Below, piece after piece: positions 18,706-31,900 of a DNA stretch of 64,000 nucleotides (position 1 is its first letter; each line of letters opens with the position of its first letter). The translations under genes and the position numbers were made by a program. Below the pieces are notes generated by a model. The model saw only the letters and a program-made list of their open reading frames with translations. It was not told the origin of the DNA and ran no database searches. Origin of the DNA: Escarpia spicata (Eukaryota; Annelida; Polychaeta; Sabellida; Siboglinidae); assembly GCA_963995525.1 (NCBI GenBank), contig OZ023206.1, forward strand, positions 72,080,490 through 72,144,489, given 5' to 3'.

Positions 18706-19640
18706 TCAAACCACGTTTCTTATGCAAATATATTTTCCTCCCACCCCATCGTTCTCTAGCATCATGTGGAATTTGACTTGAGGTTGGTAGGGGTCAACCG
18801 TGTTAAACACAGGGAATTTCAACTCATAAACAATATTTTTTATAGACTTGGGTCCTCCCTTCCTCCTGAAACCTGCATTATGAGAATGTCGTAAAGGGAG
18901 TCTACCTTGGAAAGATGTTGGGGCTGCTGGTTTCTCTGGACCATGAAGAAGTAACTGACCTTTCTTAGCTTGTTGTACCTCTAATTTAGTTGTCTGGTGA
19001 GAAATTTGCAATAATGACTGGATACAAATGAAAACATTACCGCGAACTTGTAGATTATTTCTAGCGGGAGATATTTTAGGGACTGAAGCAAAATACAGTT
19101 CTAACAACTTTAAACGGTCAATGCAATTATGGGTAGTTGCTAGCACTGAATATAAATGCTTATAAAAATATGGCTGTCCTTTGTGAACAAAATCTAAGCA
19201 TGTACATATCTTAATAAACTTGTTGACAACGCAAACGCCATCACCTGGTGCCGGAACAGGAAGGTATTGAGCAACAACATCATGGAATGTCTTAGCAGCA
19301 TTAACATTTAACTGTGTAAATAAATTTGTACTAGCTGTGTTCATTGAATAATCATGGTCATTACCCGATTGTTTGTGGTCTTCTGAAGTTACAAATGCCC
19401 ATCCATGTTGTTCCCAATTTTGAATCATTCTTACTTTTCCTGGCTGAACCAGATATATACCTTTCATAATATACTTCAATTATTTACCTTTCGGAGGGTT
19501 CACCTGATTTTGAAATTTAGCCAAATTAGTAGCGCCACTCATAGTGTCACGTGCATGTCTGGGAACTGTTCTATCAATCAATGTTCGTACTTGTAATGCC
19601 AGAGAATTATTCAAATGATTTACATTTCCCCATGCACAAT
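18706..19640 (-). pseudogene. Unidentified protein-coding remnant
   Basis: On the minus strand 258 codons are open from about 19,479 to 18,706. Upstream, the same frame continues for about 50 further residues after one TAA near 19,480 (segments such as SLALQVRTLIDRTVPRHARD and TNLAKFQNQVNPPKGK), so the coding region was longer and is now broken. The product is mainly helical-looking and hydrophilic with no signal peptide, transmembrane helix or enzymatic motif that I can see. I do not recognise a family. A host pseudogene, an old integrated viral gene or a transposon protein are all possible. Confidence 0.4.
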
Positions 19641-21355
19641 CAACCTGAACTAATTTTCCGTTATATTATTAGTTAACAAAAGTGGATTTCGCCTATCTTG
19701 TTCCGGTACCAAGAATGCTGATTCGGCAGTAAAATGTTATGTCAATTCCAGGGTAAATATTTATTAATGTAATCAATTATCATGAACAATTTCCACAGCA
19801 CCTTAAATAAGTTAGTCAAAGTCAATTAATTAAATGTTGAAACTAATAACTATATTTGGTGAGCATTTCCAATTCAATGTCAATATAATTACAAGAGGAG
19901 TTGCAATGTTTCGCTCAATAAACCCATGCCAGGGGTAATTTTACACAAAGTGCAATACCAGTTGGGATCGAACCAACAAATAAAACCGATACATTAGCAT
20001 CTATCATTAATTACAAAAAAAAAAGTGTTTAATGTAGGACTATAAAGTTAATAAATTACTCCAAAAGGCAAGCTGATTCTATTTGTAAGACTTCATGGTA
20101 ACTTCTCTATTAGCCTAGGCATTCCTCGGTGTGGTCAAACAGCATTAGTGACTGATATCAGATGGCAGAAATAATGTGGAAACAAATTAACAAGTGTTCT
20201 GAGCACTAATTCCAACCGACAGTGAAATATCAGTTAGTATAATCGAAACATTATGAGTGAGTGAGAGAAATGTCAAGTGAAACGTCGGCACGTATACTCT
20301 ACAGGTGGTTGGTACCAACATGTAGAATTACGGCATCGACGTTCAACTTGTCTGTCTCAGCAAGCACTGAATGTATATGTTAAGTCAGCAATTTAGTATA
20401 CAACAGCCAACATTTAAAAAATTAACCCAAAACCACCATGCGTACAGGTATACTCTATCAACAGTACATTGTGCCAGTCAAAAAACAGATACAGAGCTGT
20501 GGACATAGCTGGCACCATGAATTATGAAATTATATATAAATTTACATTCACTGTAATGCTTCTATATTATAATGTATAGTTCAAAAGCAGGTTATAGAGG
20601 AAACAGTCCAACATGAATTAAATATATAAATAATGTTATACAAATCACTGACATTTATCTACAAGTACAAAGCCGCCAGGAAGCAACAGAAACATACGTA
20701 GATCTGACCATCGAGGTCACCGCCTACGGTCAGGAACAACCTAAGTAAGTCAACCGAAGTAAGTAAATGCTTTTTGACTGTACATGCAGATCTAAGCTGA
20801 AGCAAATCTTACCCTGGCGAATGTCATTGACATGACCACCACGTCTGTAATACAGATCAAAGACAAAGTCAACATTGCTGACACTCAGGGGCCAGGTACT
20901 TGAAGATGGAGTCGGAGAACACTACCACCAAGTAGGACATGTTGAAGATATGCGATCCAATACCCACAGTAGTTCATAATCGAGTAGTCCATGAAAAAGC
21001 TATCCGAAGCGAGCAGTGAGCGAGCCAAAACAAATATGTCATCCAAATGAATAAGCAGAATTGTGACCTTGAATTTACCTTGTGACACACCATTACAAAC
21101 AATGATTTATATAGATGGAACCAGAGATTAAGGCCACACCTACTTCATAGAACCACCAATGATTGGTCTTGTAGCACAATTGCCATTTAAAAGTTGGAAG
21201 AAGAACCAATCGATTCAAAACACACTCACTGTTGTGTTTTACAAAATGACCATGCAGTTGGCTGAAATGCAATCGTACATGACATGTAGGAGCCTAACTA
21301 GGCTACAATCCAGAGGTGTTAGCCTAGACCTAAGTGATGACATATGCATAATATT
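19641..21355. other. Non-coding host DNA with a tRNA-like fragment
   Basis: Near 19,968-20,010 the minus strand contains a tRNA-like T arm (TTGGTTCGATCCCAA) with an A-box-like stretch upstream, probably a SINE remnant. Nothing else convincing. Confidence 0.35.
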
Positions 21356-21364
21356 CACTTACAG

Positions 21365-21610
21365 GTGTGCCTGATCCATGCTGTACACAAAGACGATAGC
21401 ACTCAATCCACTTGGTCTTAGCCTCGGGAGAGACTGTAAAATCACACATAAACAAACACACAAACAACAACAACATAACTGTCAGTGTTTAGACTGTGCT
21501 TCCCTTGGCTTGATCCATGCTGTACACAAAGACGATACTGGCCTTGGGTGTGAACCTAAATCAAAGGAAGACAAACAACAAAATTACTGCCTGTGTGTTT
21601 TGACTGCTGA
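21365..21610. repeat. Diverged tandem duplication, about 140-bp unit
   Basis: TGATCCATGCTGTACACAAA occurs at about 21,372 and 21,510, each followed by related sequence ending in an ACAAACAACAA run and TTTAGACTG/TTTTGACTG. It is an old duplication in non-coding DNA. Confidence 0.7.
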
Positions 21611-22590
21611 TTATAACCATGCTACTCTAAAATACGCCTACGTTGTGGAATTATGTAATGCAAGACAGACTACCACCAACTGTCATTACTGCAAAATCTC
21701 TGTCAATTTTAATCCACTGGAATTGACTCCAATGCCCACACTTCGAAAAACATTACGGTTTATTTATTATTCACTGATATTAGATGTAACATGAAGCAAA
21801 ACGATTTATTGATAGTGTGTATAGTGAGAGTGTGCATAGAAAACAACTGTCACTGTAACCGTGACCAACTAATAGAATTACAAAATTATTTTTTTATATT
21901 TCTTAACTGCACGCAAATTTAGTGGACGGACACATGAATGAAAACGCGCAAATCCTTACCGCTTTTTTTCATGTCCCGCCTGCGCGCTTATGTTCAAATT
22001 ACTTCCACATCCCCTTCCGTTATGCATTGCGCGCGCAGACGCTACCACCGATTTTCCAACTTTCATTGCCTTGCCGCTGGGACAGTCCCTGGGTCTGAGT
22101 CTGTCGAGCCACTACTACAGCAACTAGCCTAGCCCTAGGCAAAGGTCTCGCCTTTCTAGTTAGTAAAACTGCATTGTCCAGTATTTGACATGCAATGAAC
22201 GAAAATGCCCACTAAAATATCAATATATGCAAACATAGCAAGAGGATTAACTTGGTCATGGATGTAGTTTGTGTGCCTAAATCTGGGATTTGGGTATGTG
22301 TGTCTACGGGTCGTGGATTTCCAAATTCCAGTCAGCCGTTTTTGAAAAGTCCCCGGATTGGGATTTTAGTCTGACTGAATCAACATAACAAGGTTCTCAT
22401 GTATTTCTTATCCATTTAGCCAGCTGTACACTTGGTGATAAGTCCCATAATCCAATATCTAAACTGAATTAATCTGCACAGTGTTGTTTAGTTAACTCAT
22501 ATTTAGGCTCAGTTTCTTAAATTCAACTTTGTTTATTTTCAGGAACATTGGGAATAGCTGAGCTGCTGAAAAGAGAACATTGAAGAGCTC
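21611..22590. other. Non-coding stretch
   Basis: Short frames only; no gene recognised. Confidence 0.4.
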
Positions 22591-22597
22591 TACTTAA

Positions 22598-22873
22598 CAG
22601 TGCCATTAATTGGACAATGGATCACCTGACATAAGATGATGTCTGACTTTGTTCTGCCCCATTCTGTTCTGTGCGACATCTACTGGGAAGTTGTACCTCA
22701 CTTCAAGTTTCAAATGGATGTGTGCAAAATGCATAGCAGTACTATCAATAGGACAATATGTTAACTGACACAGTAGTGAAGAAGATGTCTGACTTTGTTC
22801 TGCCACATGAGTTTCATGTGGCTTCTGCTGGGAATATGTACATCATTACGTTTCAAATGTATTTGTGCAATCG
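22598..22873. repeat. Diverged tandem duplication, about 138-bp unit
   Basis: Both units contain GATGTCTGACTTTGTTCTGCC, a CTGGGAA motif and GTTTCAAATG. Unit starts are near 22,598 and 22,736. Confidence 0.75.
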
Positions 22874-23528
22874 ATCGATTTGTGCATCCCAATGCACATC
22901 ATCCCGTCATTATGTTGCAAAGTAGGAGAACATAATAAAATTATGCTTTCTTATGCTCATCATGTCTGTATTGTGTTCTACAGCATATTCTTCAAAATTT
23001 GTTGAAACAAGTTTGTGTTAAGTGAACTATACTGGGAGTAGTGTATTAAAAGGTGTCGACAAAGTTGATTTTACAATAATTTTGAAAATTCATAAAATCT
23101 AAATGTTCCACAACATTCAAAATGTTTTAGGGATCTTCTTAAATACACTAATGATGACTGAAAACATTGTTTTAAAATATGCTTTACTTTTAAAGTTTTG
23201 TAATTTTATAACTTTATTTCCATCATGCAATATTTGTTATCGAAACAGGAGTTCGACAAAAACAAATTCAATATCTTTTACTGTAATATTTTGTGGACAA
23301 TAATGTTATGCTCTTTATAGATCTACATTTTTCGAACTAAAATTAAACCTTATGTAGATGGGAAAGTACATAACCACCTATCTTATTTTAATACCGCAAA
23401 TTACCTTTGTGATGTATAATGTATTTATATTGCTTACGGAAATAGCAGCTTGATTTATAGTGAAAATAAAATGGTTTCATTATATATTCATTTTATATTC
23501 CAACAAAAACAATGTCAATCATTCAATA
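22874..23528. other. Non-coding AT-rich stretch before the LINE
   Basis: No gene recognised. The similarity to the CR1-like element begins near 23,529. Confidence 0.45.
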
Positions 23529-23854
23529 CTGCGATAGTACAGAAGTATAGACAGTTAGTGAGGAAGCTAAAGAAGACGAGAGTCGAACAGGTTATTTTGT
23601 CAGGAATTTTGCCAGTAATGGGAGGAAGGGGGGCAACGTATAGAAACTGCAAGAGGATGGCGATCAATGCACTAGCTGAGCAGATGTGTGAAGAAGAGGG
23701 GGTGGGATTCACAGATTTATGGGGATACTTTGTTGGGAGGGAAGATATGTACATGAGAGATGGCCTCCATCTTAGTGGAAAGGGGGCAGCAGTTTTCTCA
23801 GAGAATCTGCTGCAATCTGTTGACAGTGGGACAGGTTGCGTCTGTTTAAACTAG
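23529..23854 (+). CDS. CR1-like ORF1, C-terminal part (SGNH-type esterase)
   Basis: The frame to TAG 23852-23854 encodes VILSGILPVMGGRGATY, an Asn-Cys-rich middle, DLWGYFVGREDMYM and DGLHLSGKGA. The SG-x-LPV and D-G-L-H-L-S motifs are the later blocks of SGNH hydrolases found in ORF1 of CR1 elements; the final Asp and His of the active site are present. The N-terminal block with the nucleophile Ser is missing because of 5' truncation. It overlaps the beginning of ORF2 by 19 bases in another frame. Confidence 0.75.
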
Positions 23855-26733
23855 ATTCGCAGGGGGGACTCACAGAAAAGCCTGAAAATGGAGGCATAGA
23901 TAAAGACAGCACAAATAAATCAACAAATAACAGTCTGGAAAACTCTTCTGAAGCTGGATATAAATGTGTTTGTTTAAATGCAAGGAGTATAGTAAACAAA
24001 AGAAATGAACTAAACATTATGGTAGAAGATATTGACCCTCATATAATAGGTATAACCGAATCCTGGACCACCACCGATATATCAGATGCTGAATTGGGAC
24101 TGACAGGATATGTAATGTTTAGAAAAGATAGAATAGGAAGAAAGGGAGGTGGAGTTATTTTATATATTAAAGAATCTATTCAGGCTTATGAAATAAAATT
24201 AGAAAGAGAAGCAGATTGCGAAGAAGCTGTTTGGTGTAACATAGTTACAGGAAACTCAACGTTAACAGTTGGGTTAGTTTATCGAAGTCCAAACATAAGC
24301 ATACAAGAGAATGAAAAAATACAAAACGCTATAAAGGAAGTAAGCAAACGGGACTGTATTATTATGGGGGATTTTAACCATGGGCATATACAATGGAAAT
24401 CTCTACAGAGTATGGGGAGAGAGGACCACAAGTTTTTAGTTTTAGTTCAAGATACATTCCTTTCTCAACATGTGCTAGAACCAACCAGGGGTGAGAATGT
24501 GTTAGACATAGTTTTGTCCTCACAGAATGAATTAGTTGACAATGTCAAGATATGTGAGCCACTGGGGAGTAGCGATCACAACCAGATACATTTTACCATC
24601 AAAGTAAAATCAGAAAGGAATAGCAAAAAGCAGTATAGGAGAAATTTCCACAAAGGAAGGTATAAGGACATGAGGAAATATTTAGCAAAGATAGACTGGA
24701 ATAAGACACTGAAAAATAAGACGGCAACAGAATGCTGGAATATATTAAAGAGTGAAATTAAGTGCATAATCGATAAATTTGTACCCTTCAAAAAACAAGG
24801 AAAACGGTCCAAAAAGAAACACTTATCGAAAGAAGCCATTAGAAAAATTAAGTATAAACAAATGATGTGGAAGTCATATAGATGTACTGGAAATGATGAA
24901 GACTACAACAATTATAAAGAAGCACTTAACCAAGCTACAACTGAAATTAGAAATTCAAAGAGAAGCTATGAACAACAATTAGCTAGTAATATAAAACATG
25001 ACAGCAAGAGTTTTTATGCGTATGTTCGAAGCAAACAGAAAGTTCAAGATAAGGTCGGTCCTCTAGAAGATAGTGCTGGAAATATAATATCAGAGGGATT
25101 CATAATGGCAGAAGACCTGAATGAGTACTTTAGTTCAGTGTTTACCAGGGAAGATATTAGTTCACTGCCAATACCAGAGGCTAAGTTCAAGGGATCAGAT
25201 TCAGACTATTTAGGACAATTAATTGTAACCCCGGAAATGGTAGCTAAGAAAATAAGGGCTATGAAGGAGAATAAATCACCTGGAGTGGATGGTATTCCAT
25301 CCAAACTACTATTGGAAATTGTAGAACAAATTAGCATACCACTTGCAACAGTTTTCAACTTGTCATTAGAAGAGGGAGTGGTTCCTTTAGAATGGAAAGA
25401 AGCAAACATTATACCGTTATTCAAAAAAGGTTCGAGAAACAAGTCAGAGAACTATAGACCAGTGAGTTTAACATCAGTGATTTGTAAATTATTAGAAAGA
25501 CTAATTAAAGATCACATGGTGGATTTTCTTGTTAAACAAAACTTGATAAACCCATCTCAACATGGTTTTTTTAAAGCGAGGTCATGCTTAACAAATATGT
25601 TATGTTTTTTGGAAGACATCACTAAGTGGGTAGATGAGGGATCACCAGTAGATATCGTCTACTTAGATTTTCAAAAAGCTTTTGACAAAGTACCACATCA
25701 AAGATTACTGCTTAAATTAAAGGCCCATGGCATAGGAAATGGTATAATAAACTGGATAGAACAATGGCTGATTGACAGAAGACAACGTGTAGTAGTTGAT
25801 GGGGAGGCTTCAAACTGGAAATCGGTATTGAGTGGGGTACCACAGGGATCAGTATTAGGTCCTATATTATTCTTAATATACATCAACGATTTGGATGATG
25901 AAATAACAAGCAAGGTGTTGAAATTTGCGGATGATACAAAAGTGTTTAGAAGGATTAAAAGTGATGGAGATAGACAGCATTTACAAGAGGATCTTGACAG
26001 GTTGATCAAATGGTCTGAAAAGTGGCAAATGATGTTCAATTTTGGGAAATGTAAATGCCTCCACATAGGACATGGGAACGAAGAGGTAGAATATACAATG
26101 GGGGGTACTGTACTAAGTACTACTGTAAAAGAAAAAGACTGAGGGTTAACCGTTAGTGCTGATATGAAGATTTCAGAGCAGTGCGGAATTGCAGCTTCAA
26201 AGGGAAATCTAATCCTTGGATTAATTAGGCGAAACATAACGTATAAGGAAAAAGAGCTAATAATACCGCTGTACAAAACAATAGTTAGGCCTCATTTAGA
26301 ATATTGTATTCAAGCGTGGAGGCCATATCGCAGGAAGGACATAGATATGCTAGAAAGAGTGCAGAGGAGAGCAACTAAAATTATACCAAATCTGAGGGAT
26401 CTTAGTTATGAAATACGCCTAAAAAAATGCGGTTTAACAATACTAGAGACCAGGAGATTGAGAGGAGATCAGATAGAAGTGTTTAAAATATTGAAGGGTT
26501 ATGAAAATATTGATAGAAATATGTTTTTCTCAGTTAAGAAAGATAGAAGGACTAGAGGACATGATCTTGCATTAGCAAAGGAGCAGAGTAGATTGGATAT
26601 AAGAAAGTTTTCATTTTCACAAAGGACTGTAAATGAATGGAACAGATTACCTGCTGATTGTGTGGGTGCTAGTAGCGTGAATATGTTTTAAAATGAAATC
26701 GACACATACCTCAGACGGGCGGGATACACATAG
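23836..26733 (+). pseudogene. CR1-like ORF2: AP endonuclease and reverse transcriptase, two in-frame stops
   Basis: About 965 codons. The N-terminal third is an exonuclease-endonuclease-phosphatase domain (CLNARSIVNK, GITESW, GLVYRSPN, IIMGDFNHG, GSSDHNQI). The RT domain has NYRPVSLTSV, YLDFQKAFDKV, SGVPQGSVLGPILF and FADDTKVF with the catalytic Asp pair at 25930-25935. The C-terminal part has LGLIRRNI-like and PHLEYCIQAWRPYR segments. TGA at 26140-26142 and TAA at 26689-26691 interrupt the frame before the final TAG at 26731-26733. Otherwise open, so a fairly recent insertion. Confidence 0.9.
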
Positions 26734-26836
26734 ATAAAAAGGTCGGACTCTCGATAAGCCAAGGGCTTCCTTGTCCACCTGCTACCTAGGGTTAATTCTC
26801 TGGGTGGCAATCTTGTTAAATATGACATCTGCGTCG

Positions 26837-26868
26837 CCATCGGCATCGGCATCGGCATCGGCATCGGC
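26837..26868. repeat. (GGCATC)n hexanucleotide repeat
   Basis: About five GGCATC/GGCATC-like units just after the LINE 3' end. Confidence 0.85.
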
Positions 26869-27460
26869 GGCTTCGTGCATGGAGAGGTGGTGTTTTTTCT
26901 TTTAAATCAATCCGTCTGTCACGAACTGTCGCTATGTTCATTCTCCGTTTATTCCATATAATTTCCTTCTTGTCTTTGACATAAACAGCAGCTGGTCCAC
27001 GTTTCATTTTGATAATTTTATTGGTCACGACTCATTCGCATGGCGGTGGCTAATCCATATATACATATGATGATGACGTATGTCTTGCATCTATTAACTC
27101 GGCGTAGCTAATCGAAGTTTGATGGACAGTCCCGAATATTCATGAGCATGCGTTATGCGGATCGTGAAGGTGGGCCCAAAATAGAAACTCCGCGTAGGCG
27201 GAGTTATGTTTTCGATGTATTGTTAGGGTTATTAGTGATTAATAAAACATAATTCTAATGAAATAAAGTCATATAATTACATAAAATAATCATATTAACA
27301 GGATTACCCAATAATTGCGTGCATTACAAAAATATATAAATTCTCAAAAAATCCCTTAAAGCAACAAAACCATCCACAAACATACGTCATTATTACATTC
27401 TTACCACTTAATGTCTACCTCTTGAGAGGGGCACACCAAGAGAGGAACACGTTAATATGT
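26869..27460. other. Non-coding stretch with a small perfect hairpin
   Basis: At 27186-27205 AACTCCGC and GCGGAGTT form an eight-base stem closed by GTAG. No T-run follows, so it is not an obvious terminator or known RNA. Nothing else recognised. Confidence 0.4.
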
Positions 27461-27463
27461 ACA

Positions 27464-27609
27464 CACGTACACACGCACACACGCACACACGCACACACGC
27501 ACACACGCACACACGCACACACGCACACACGCACACACGCACACACGCACACACGCACACACGCACACACGCACACACGCACACACGCACACACGCACAC
27601 ACGCACACT
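27464..27609. repeat. (CACACACG)n octanucleotide microsatellite
   Basis: About 18 near-perfect eight-base units. Open frames across it on both strands are repeat artefacts. Confidence 0.97.
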
Positions 27610-28166
27610 CGCCCACCAGTCCCAAGCCCAATCGCCCCCAAAACAACCCAAAAATGTGTCCAGTCACATAGAGTTTACGTATTATACTATTACAAATCCG
27701 GATTGTAGGCTGTCAGTAACAAACAATAAATAAACAGTATACTGTAACTGTCTACTAACTGGCATTTCACCAAGACGTCCTTTCCCAGTGTGGCCCTGGG
27801 CCCAACCAGGGTGAAGAACTTCATTTCATCTGCACTGCACTAAGCGTCTTGAAACTCATTTACATGTCTTCCTATAATTAATAAGATAAAAAAATACTGC
27901 AGCCTGTAAAACCCGGACAAAAGACTCTCATTTGGGCAAATATTGTTATTATTAATGTTAGATATAATTTGATTACGTCTATGTAACATTTTACTGCGCT
28001 TTTTATTTTTATAACGACTGATTTATATTTACTACAATTTTACATTGAGAAGTACTGTGATTTATAGTTACTGCAATTTTATAATTACTGTGATCTTATT
28101 ATTATTCTCTTTTTTTTTCTTCTCTTTTTTGTGTGTGTGTGATTCCACTTAACTTTTTACATAACT
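27610..28166. other. Non-coding stretch
   Basis: AT-rich, with a T-rich run and short TG run near 28,100-28,140 just before the next ORF. Confidence 0.4.
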
Positions 28167-28589
28167 TTGAACATGTGGTGCATTCTCGTGTTTTTGTGGG
28201 TCAAGTTCCTTTCAAACTGCTTACACCCTGCCCACCAAGCAGACCTAAACTCGCCAGTTGTTGCTGCAACTACTAACCAAATGGATATAATCCACACCCT
28301 TGGTCTGTGCACAAGACAACATAAAACTGGAATTTCATTACCCGTAAATTATGGCATGTCAAACGACTCAGAGATGCCTTCATTACTCATGTTAGGCAAG
28401 CTCATGATAAGCGGAGACATACAACCCAATCCAGGCCCTTTGTCATGCCAATTCGACCACAGGGATGAGTCATTCTTTCCATGTGGTTATTGTGATCTGG
28501 GCGTTTCATGGCAGCACAAGGCAATATGCTATGACAACTGTAGCATCTGGTACCACATTCCATGCATCGAACCTTCCTCAACTGATTAG
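28167..28589 (+). mobile_element. LINE ORF fragment with 2A-like motif and PHD finger
   Basis: 140 codons. The N-terminus is hydrophobic (MNMWCILVFLWVKFLSNC). SGDIQPNPGP (codons for NPGP at 28428-28439) matches the 2A-like element D-V/I-E-x-N-P-G|P except Gln for Glu. It is followed by a PHD-type zinc finger (CGYCDLG...CYDNCSIWYHIPC). Such leader/2A/PHD N-termini are known from L2- and CR1-type retrotransposons of marine invertebrates. The endonuclease and RT that should follow are absent; a different LINE starts near 28,980. If functional, the 2A would release the leader peptide during translation. Confidence 0.65.
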
Positions 28590-28979
28590 AGACACCTACA
28601 ACACAGCAGCGTTGATTGGGTGTGTGCGAAATGTGACTCTTACAACTACACAAACTCTTTATATCATATATATATAACCTAGTCACATCAAATTATTATA
28701 ATCCGTTATCAGACTTGGATGTGGTGTGGTGCAAGCACAGGTCTGAGTGATGCGTCTAGTGTCGCAGTGTAGTGAGTAGCTTGTAGTGCATGCGCTTCTT
28801 GCTATCGCTTTCAGTTGCGACCGCCAGCTAGTGCCTTCACAGGGGCGAAAAGGGTAAGTCTCCCTTGCTGGTACATAGCCTCTCCATAGACAAGACTCTA
28901 GCATGATCTCCTTTTGGTACACTGCGGTAACTGGGCACCTTACGGCCCCAGGTTAACATGCTAGGAATCTAGGAGAAGG

Positions 28980-31900
28980 ACAACTCTGATTTAAATTGAT
29001 TAAAACCATGGGCAGATCAAGTCCACTACTCCACTACGGGAAGGAAAACCTGAAAGACAAACCCACCACATGGGTCAGCATGGGCAGCGCCATATGGCTC
29101 GAATAAATGTCCTTAATTATATGCTATGTCACTTAGTAATTACGAGATTGGCTACCGCGTGCGAGGAACCGACGCGCTGGGACTCAGGCACCAGCGAGAA
29201 ATCAGCTAAGACCTGGAGGGACGAACAGCCGGCATCTCATGCGAAGTCCGGTTTGCCACTCTCAATGTGGGAACAATGGCGGGGAAACGAGTGGAGGTGG
29301 TGGAGCTAATGAGGAGGCGGCAACTGTCAGTGATGTGGGTACAAGAAACCAAGAGGAAAGGGGTCCGGGCAGTGGATTTGGGAGATGGGTTTTAGATGCT
29401 GCATGCAGGGGGAGATGGAAGGACGAATGGAGTGGGAGTGATTATGAAGGAGGAATACAGCAAGGAAGTCATCAGGGTGGAACGATGGGAAGGCAGCATA
29501 ATAGCAGTGTGGATGTTAGTTGGTGGAGAGATGATGTGCATACTATCGGTCTATGCACCACAGACAGGGAGAACTCAAGAAGACAAGGATGCATTCCGAA
29601 ACAACCTGGAAGAAAATATTGGGCACGTGGAGCCGGAGACAAAGTTGGTTGTGGCAGGTGATCTAAATGCACATGTAGGAAAGAGACAGTGAGAAGACAT
29701 TACGAAAGTACGGATATGGAACGAGAAACAAAGAGGGACAAGATCTGGTCGAGATGCTAGGCAGAAATCAGCTAGTGGTGGTAAACTCCTTCTTTCAGAA
29801 GAAGGAATCACACAAGATCACATACAGAAGTGGAAACAATAGAACAGAGATAGATCTGCTGATTGTTAAAAGCAAAGTACTGGCAGGAGAGCACATGACG
29901 AGCCAACATAAACCGTTGATTTATGAAATGTGGATAGGAAGAGGCAAACAGCGAAAGAGGAAACAAAGACAGGTAATAAAATGGTGGAAATGTGAAGGAG
30001 AGGTGATGGCCCAATACAAAACCGAAGAAGAGAGGAAGATCAGGCTACTCCAAGAACAATGGGAGGATGTGGAATCAGAGTGGAAAGCACTTAAGGAAGG
30101 CTTTGTTGGAACAGCTGAGGAGATATGTGGCCGAACATCAGGAAAGCCGGCACAAAGCCGAAAGAAGAAACTGGTGGTGGAACCAGGAAGTTGAACAAGC
30201 AATACGAGAAAAAAGGAGGCACTGAAGTGTATAGAAGAAGCGAGTGATGAAGAAAAGACAAGGCTAAAGCAGAAGTACCGGGAGAAGAAGAAGGCAGCAA
30301 ATAAAAGGCAGTTGCTAAAGCAAGAGATGACAGCAGGAATTATGTGATAAGACTGAAGAAGATGGAGGGAAAAAACTGATCTTCAAACTTGCCAGGGATA
30401 GAGATAGAGACAGCAAAGATACGATACGAACATCAGCAATGAAGAGAAGCGACGGGACACTGGTCACTGGAGCAAAACAAGTGCTGGGTGTTTGGGAAGA
30501 GTACTTCAAGAAACTACTAAATCCGGAGGAAGAATATGAGATAGAGATACATCATACTGTAAGGAGAGAGCTGGAGGTGAGGACAATAACAGAAGAAGAG
30601 GTGGAGAAAGCAGTAAAGAAGATGAAAACCGGAAAGGCTGTAGGAGTGGATGAACTCTCAGTGGAAATGGTGAAAGCAAACAGACTAGTTGGAATAACGT
30701 GGCTGACGAGGCTGTTTAATGTGTGCTTCACATTAGTGAGCCAAGCCCTGAAATTATTGGAAAATGTTACTGGATGCTAGGGTGAGGCTTACAGAGAATC
30801 AGCTGGGATTTAGGAAAGGGAGAGGAACAGATGATGGATTGTTTGCATCAGACAAATTATCGAGAAGAAGAGAACATTTAAAAAGGATGTAGCGTTCGGT
30901 TTTGTAGATCTGGAAAAGGCATTCCATCCATCTCATTGCAGTGATGAGATGGATGGAGGTTGGAGAAGCAGAAGCCAGAATGGTGGAGGAAATGTACAAG
31001 GAGACAACAGCGGTAGTGAGAGTCGAAGGAGAAACATCGGAACAATTTGGAGTGGAAGTAGGTCTCACACAGGGAAGTGCCTTGAGTCCCCTGCTTTTCA
31101 TTATGGTGATGAACTTGATCAGTGGAAAGATATCGGAGCAGGAAGAACTTAAGAAGATACTGTATGCAGACGACCTAGCAGTGGTGGCTGATAACAAAGA
31201 AGAATTACAGAACGCTTTACAAGAATGGCGTGACACCTTCAGAAAACATGGCCTCCGAATGAATCTGGAGAAGACTGAAGTAATGTGGATAGGTGAACAG
31301 GAGGTAGATCTGCATGTAGTTACTGACGGAAAGACCATTAAACAAATGAACAGCGTTGTATACCTGGGCGGTACAGTGTGTGAGGATTGAAGGAGTAGTA
31401 AAGCAATAAAGGGGAGGGTCCAAGCAAGAGCATCAGCATGGAAGGGTAGAAGGCATTATGTGGGACAGAAAACTGAAGAAATAACTGAAAGGAAAAGTGT
31501 TGAAAGCCTGCGTTGTACCAGCCTGTATATATGGGCTGGGAACAATGGCACTGACAGAGAGACAGGAGAAGAAATTACAGGTGGCAGAAAACAACTGGGT
31601 CAGAAGAATATGTAGAGTAACACGAGAGGATAGAAGGAAGATGAAGAAATTGAGGGAGGAGATTGGAATGAACAAACACCTAAAGAGGAAAGTAGCCGGT
31701 AACAGAATGAGATGGCGGGACATGTACATAGAATGGGTGAAGACAGACTGGCCAAAAGAGCGTGGAAAGTAGAAGAGGGTGGCAGACGAAGGAGAGGAAG
31801 ACCAAGGCTGAGATGGAATGACAGCATAAAAAGAGACCTGGGGAGGGCTGGCGTGAACAGATATGAATGAATGGCCATTGCGGACGAGAGAGAGAGGTGG

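Larger units (their letters stand above)
23529..26820 (+). mobile_element. CR1-like LINE (family A), nearly complete
   Basis: Contains the end of ORF1 (SGNH esterase), a complete ORF2 with endonuclease and reverse transcriptase, and a 3' end that stops at AATCTTGTTAAAT near 26,820. The 5' end is truncated inside ORF1. Other copies in the window: 17,806-18,110 (minus), 35,395-36,320 (plus) and 56,666-58,773 (minus). Confidence 0.9.

Noticed and set aside
21365..21610. CRISPR-like or regulatory direct repeats
   Set aside because: Only two diverged units; a simple old duplication in eukaryotic DNA explains it.
27186..27205. Eight-base perfect stem with GTAG loop as a terminator or RNA element
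   Set aside because: No T-run, no neighbouring gene end, and short GC hairpins of this size occur by chance in 64 kb.
27408..27733. Long frames across the CACACACG repeat
   Set aside because: Same reason; periodic translation of an octanucleotide repeat.
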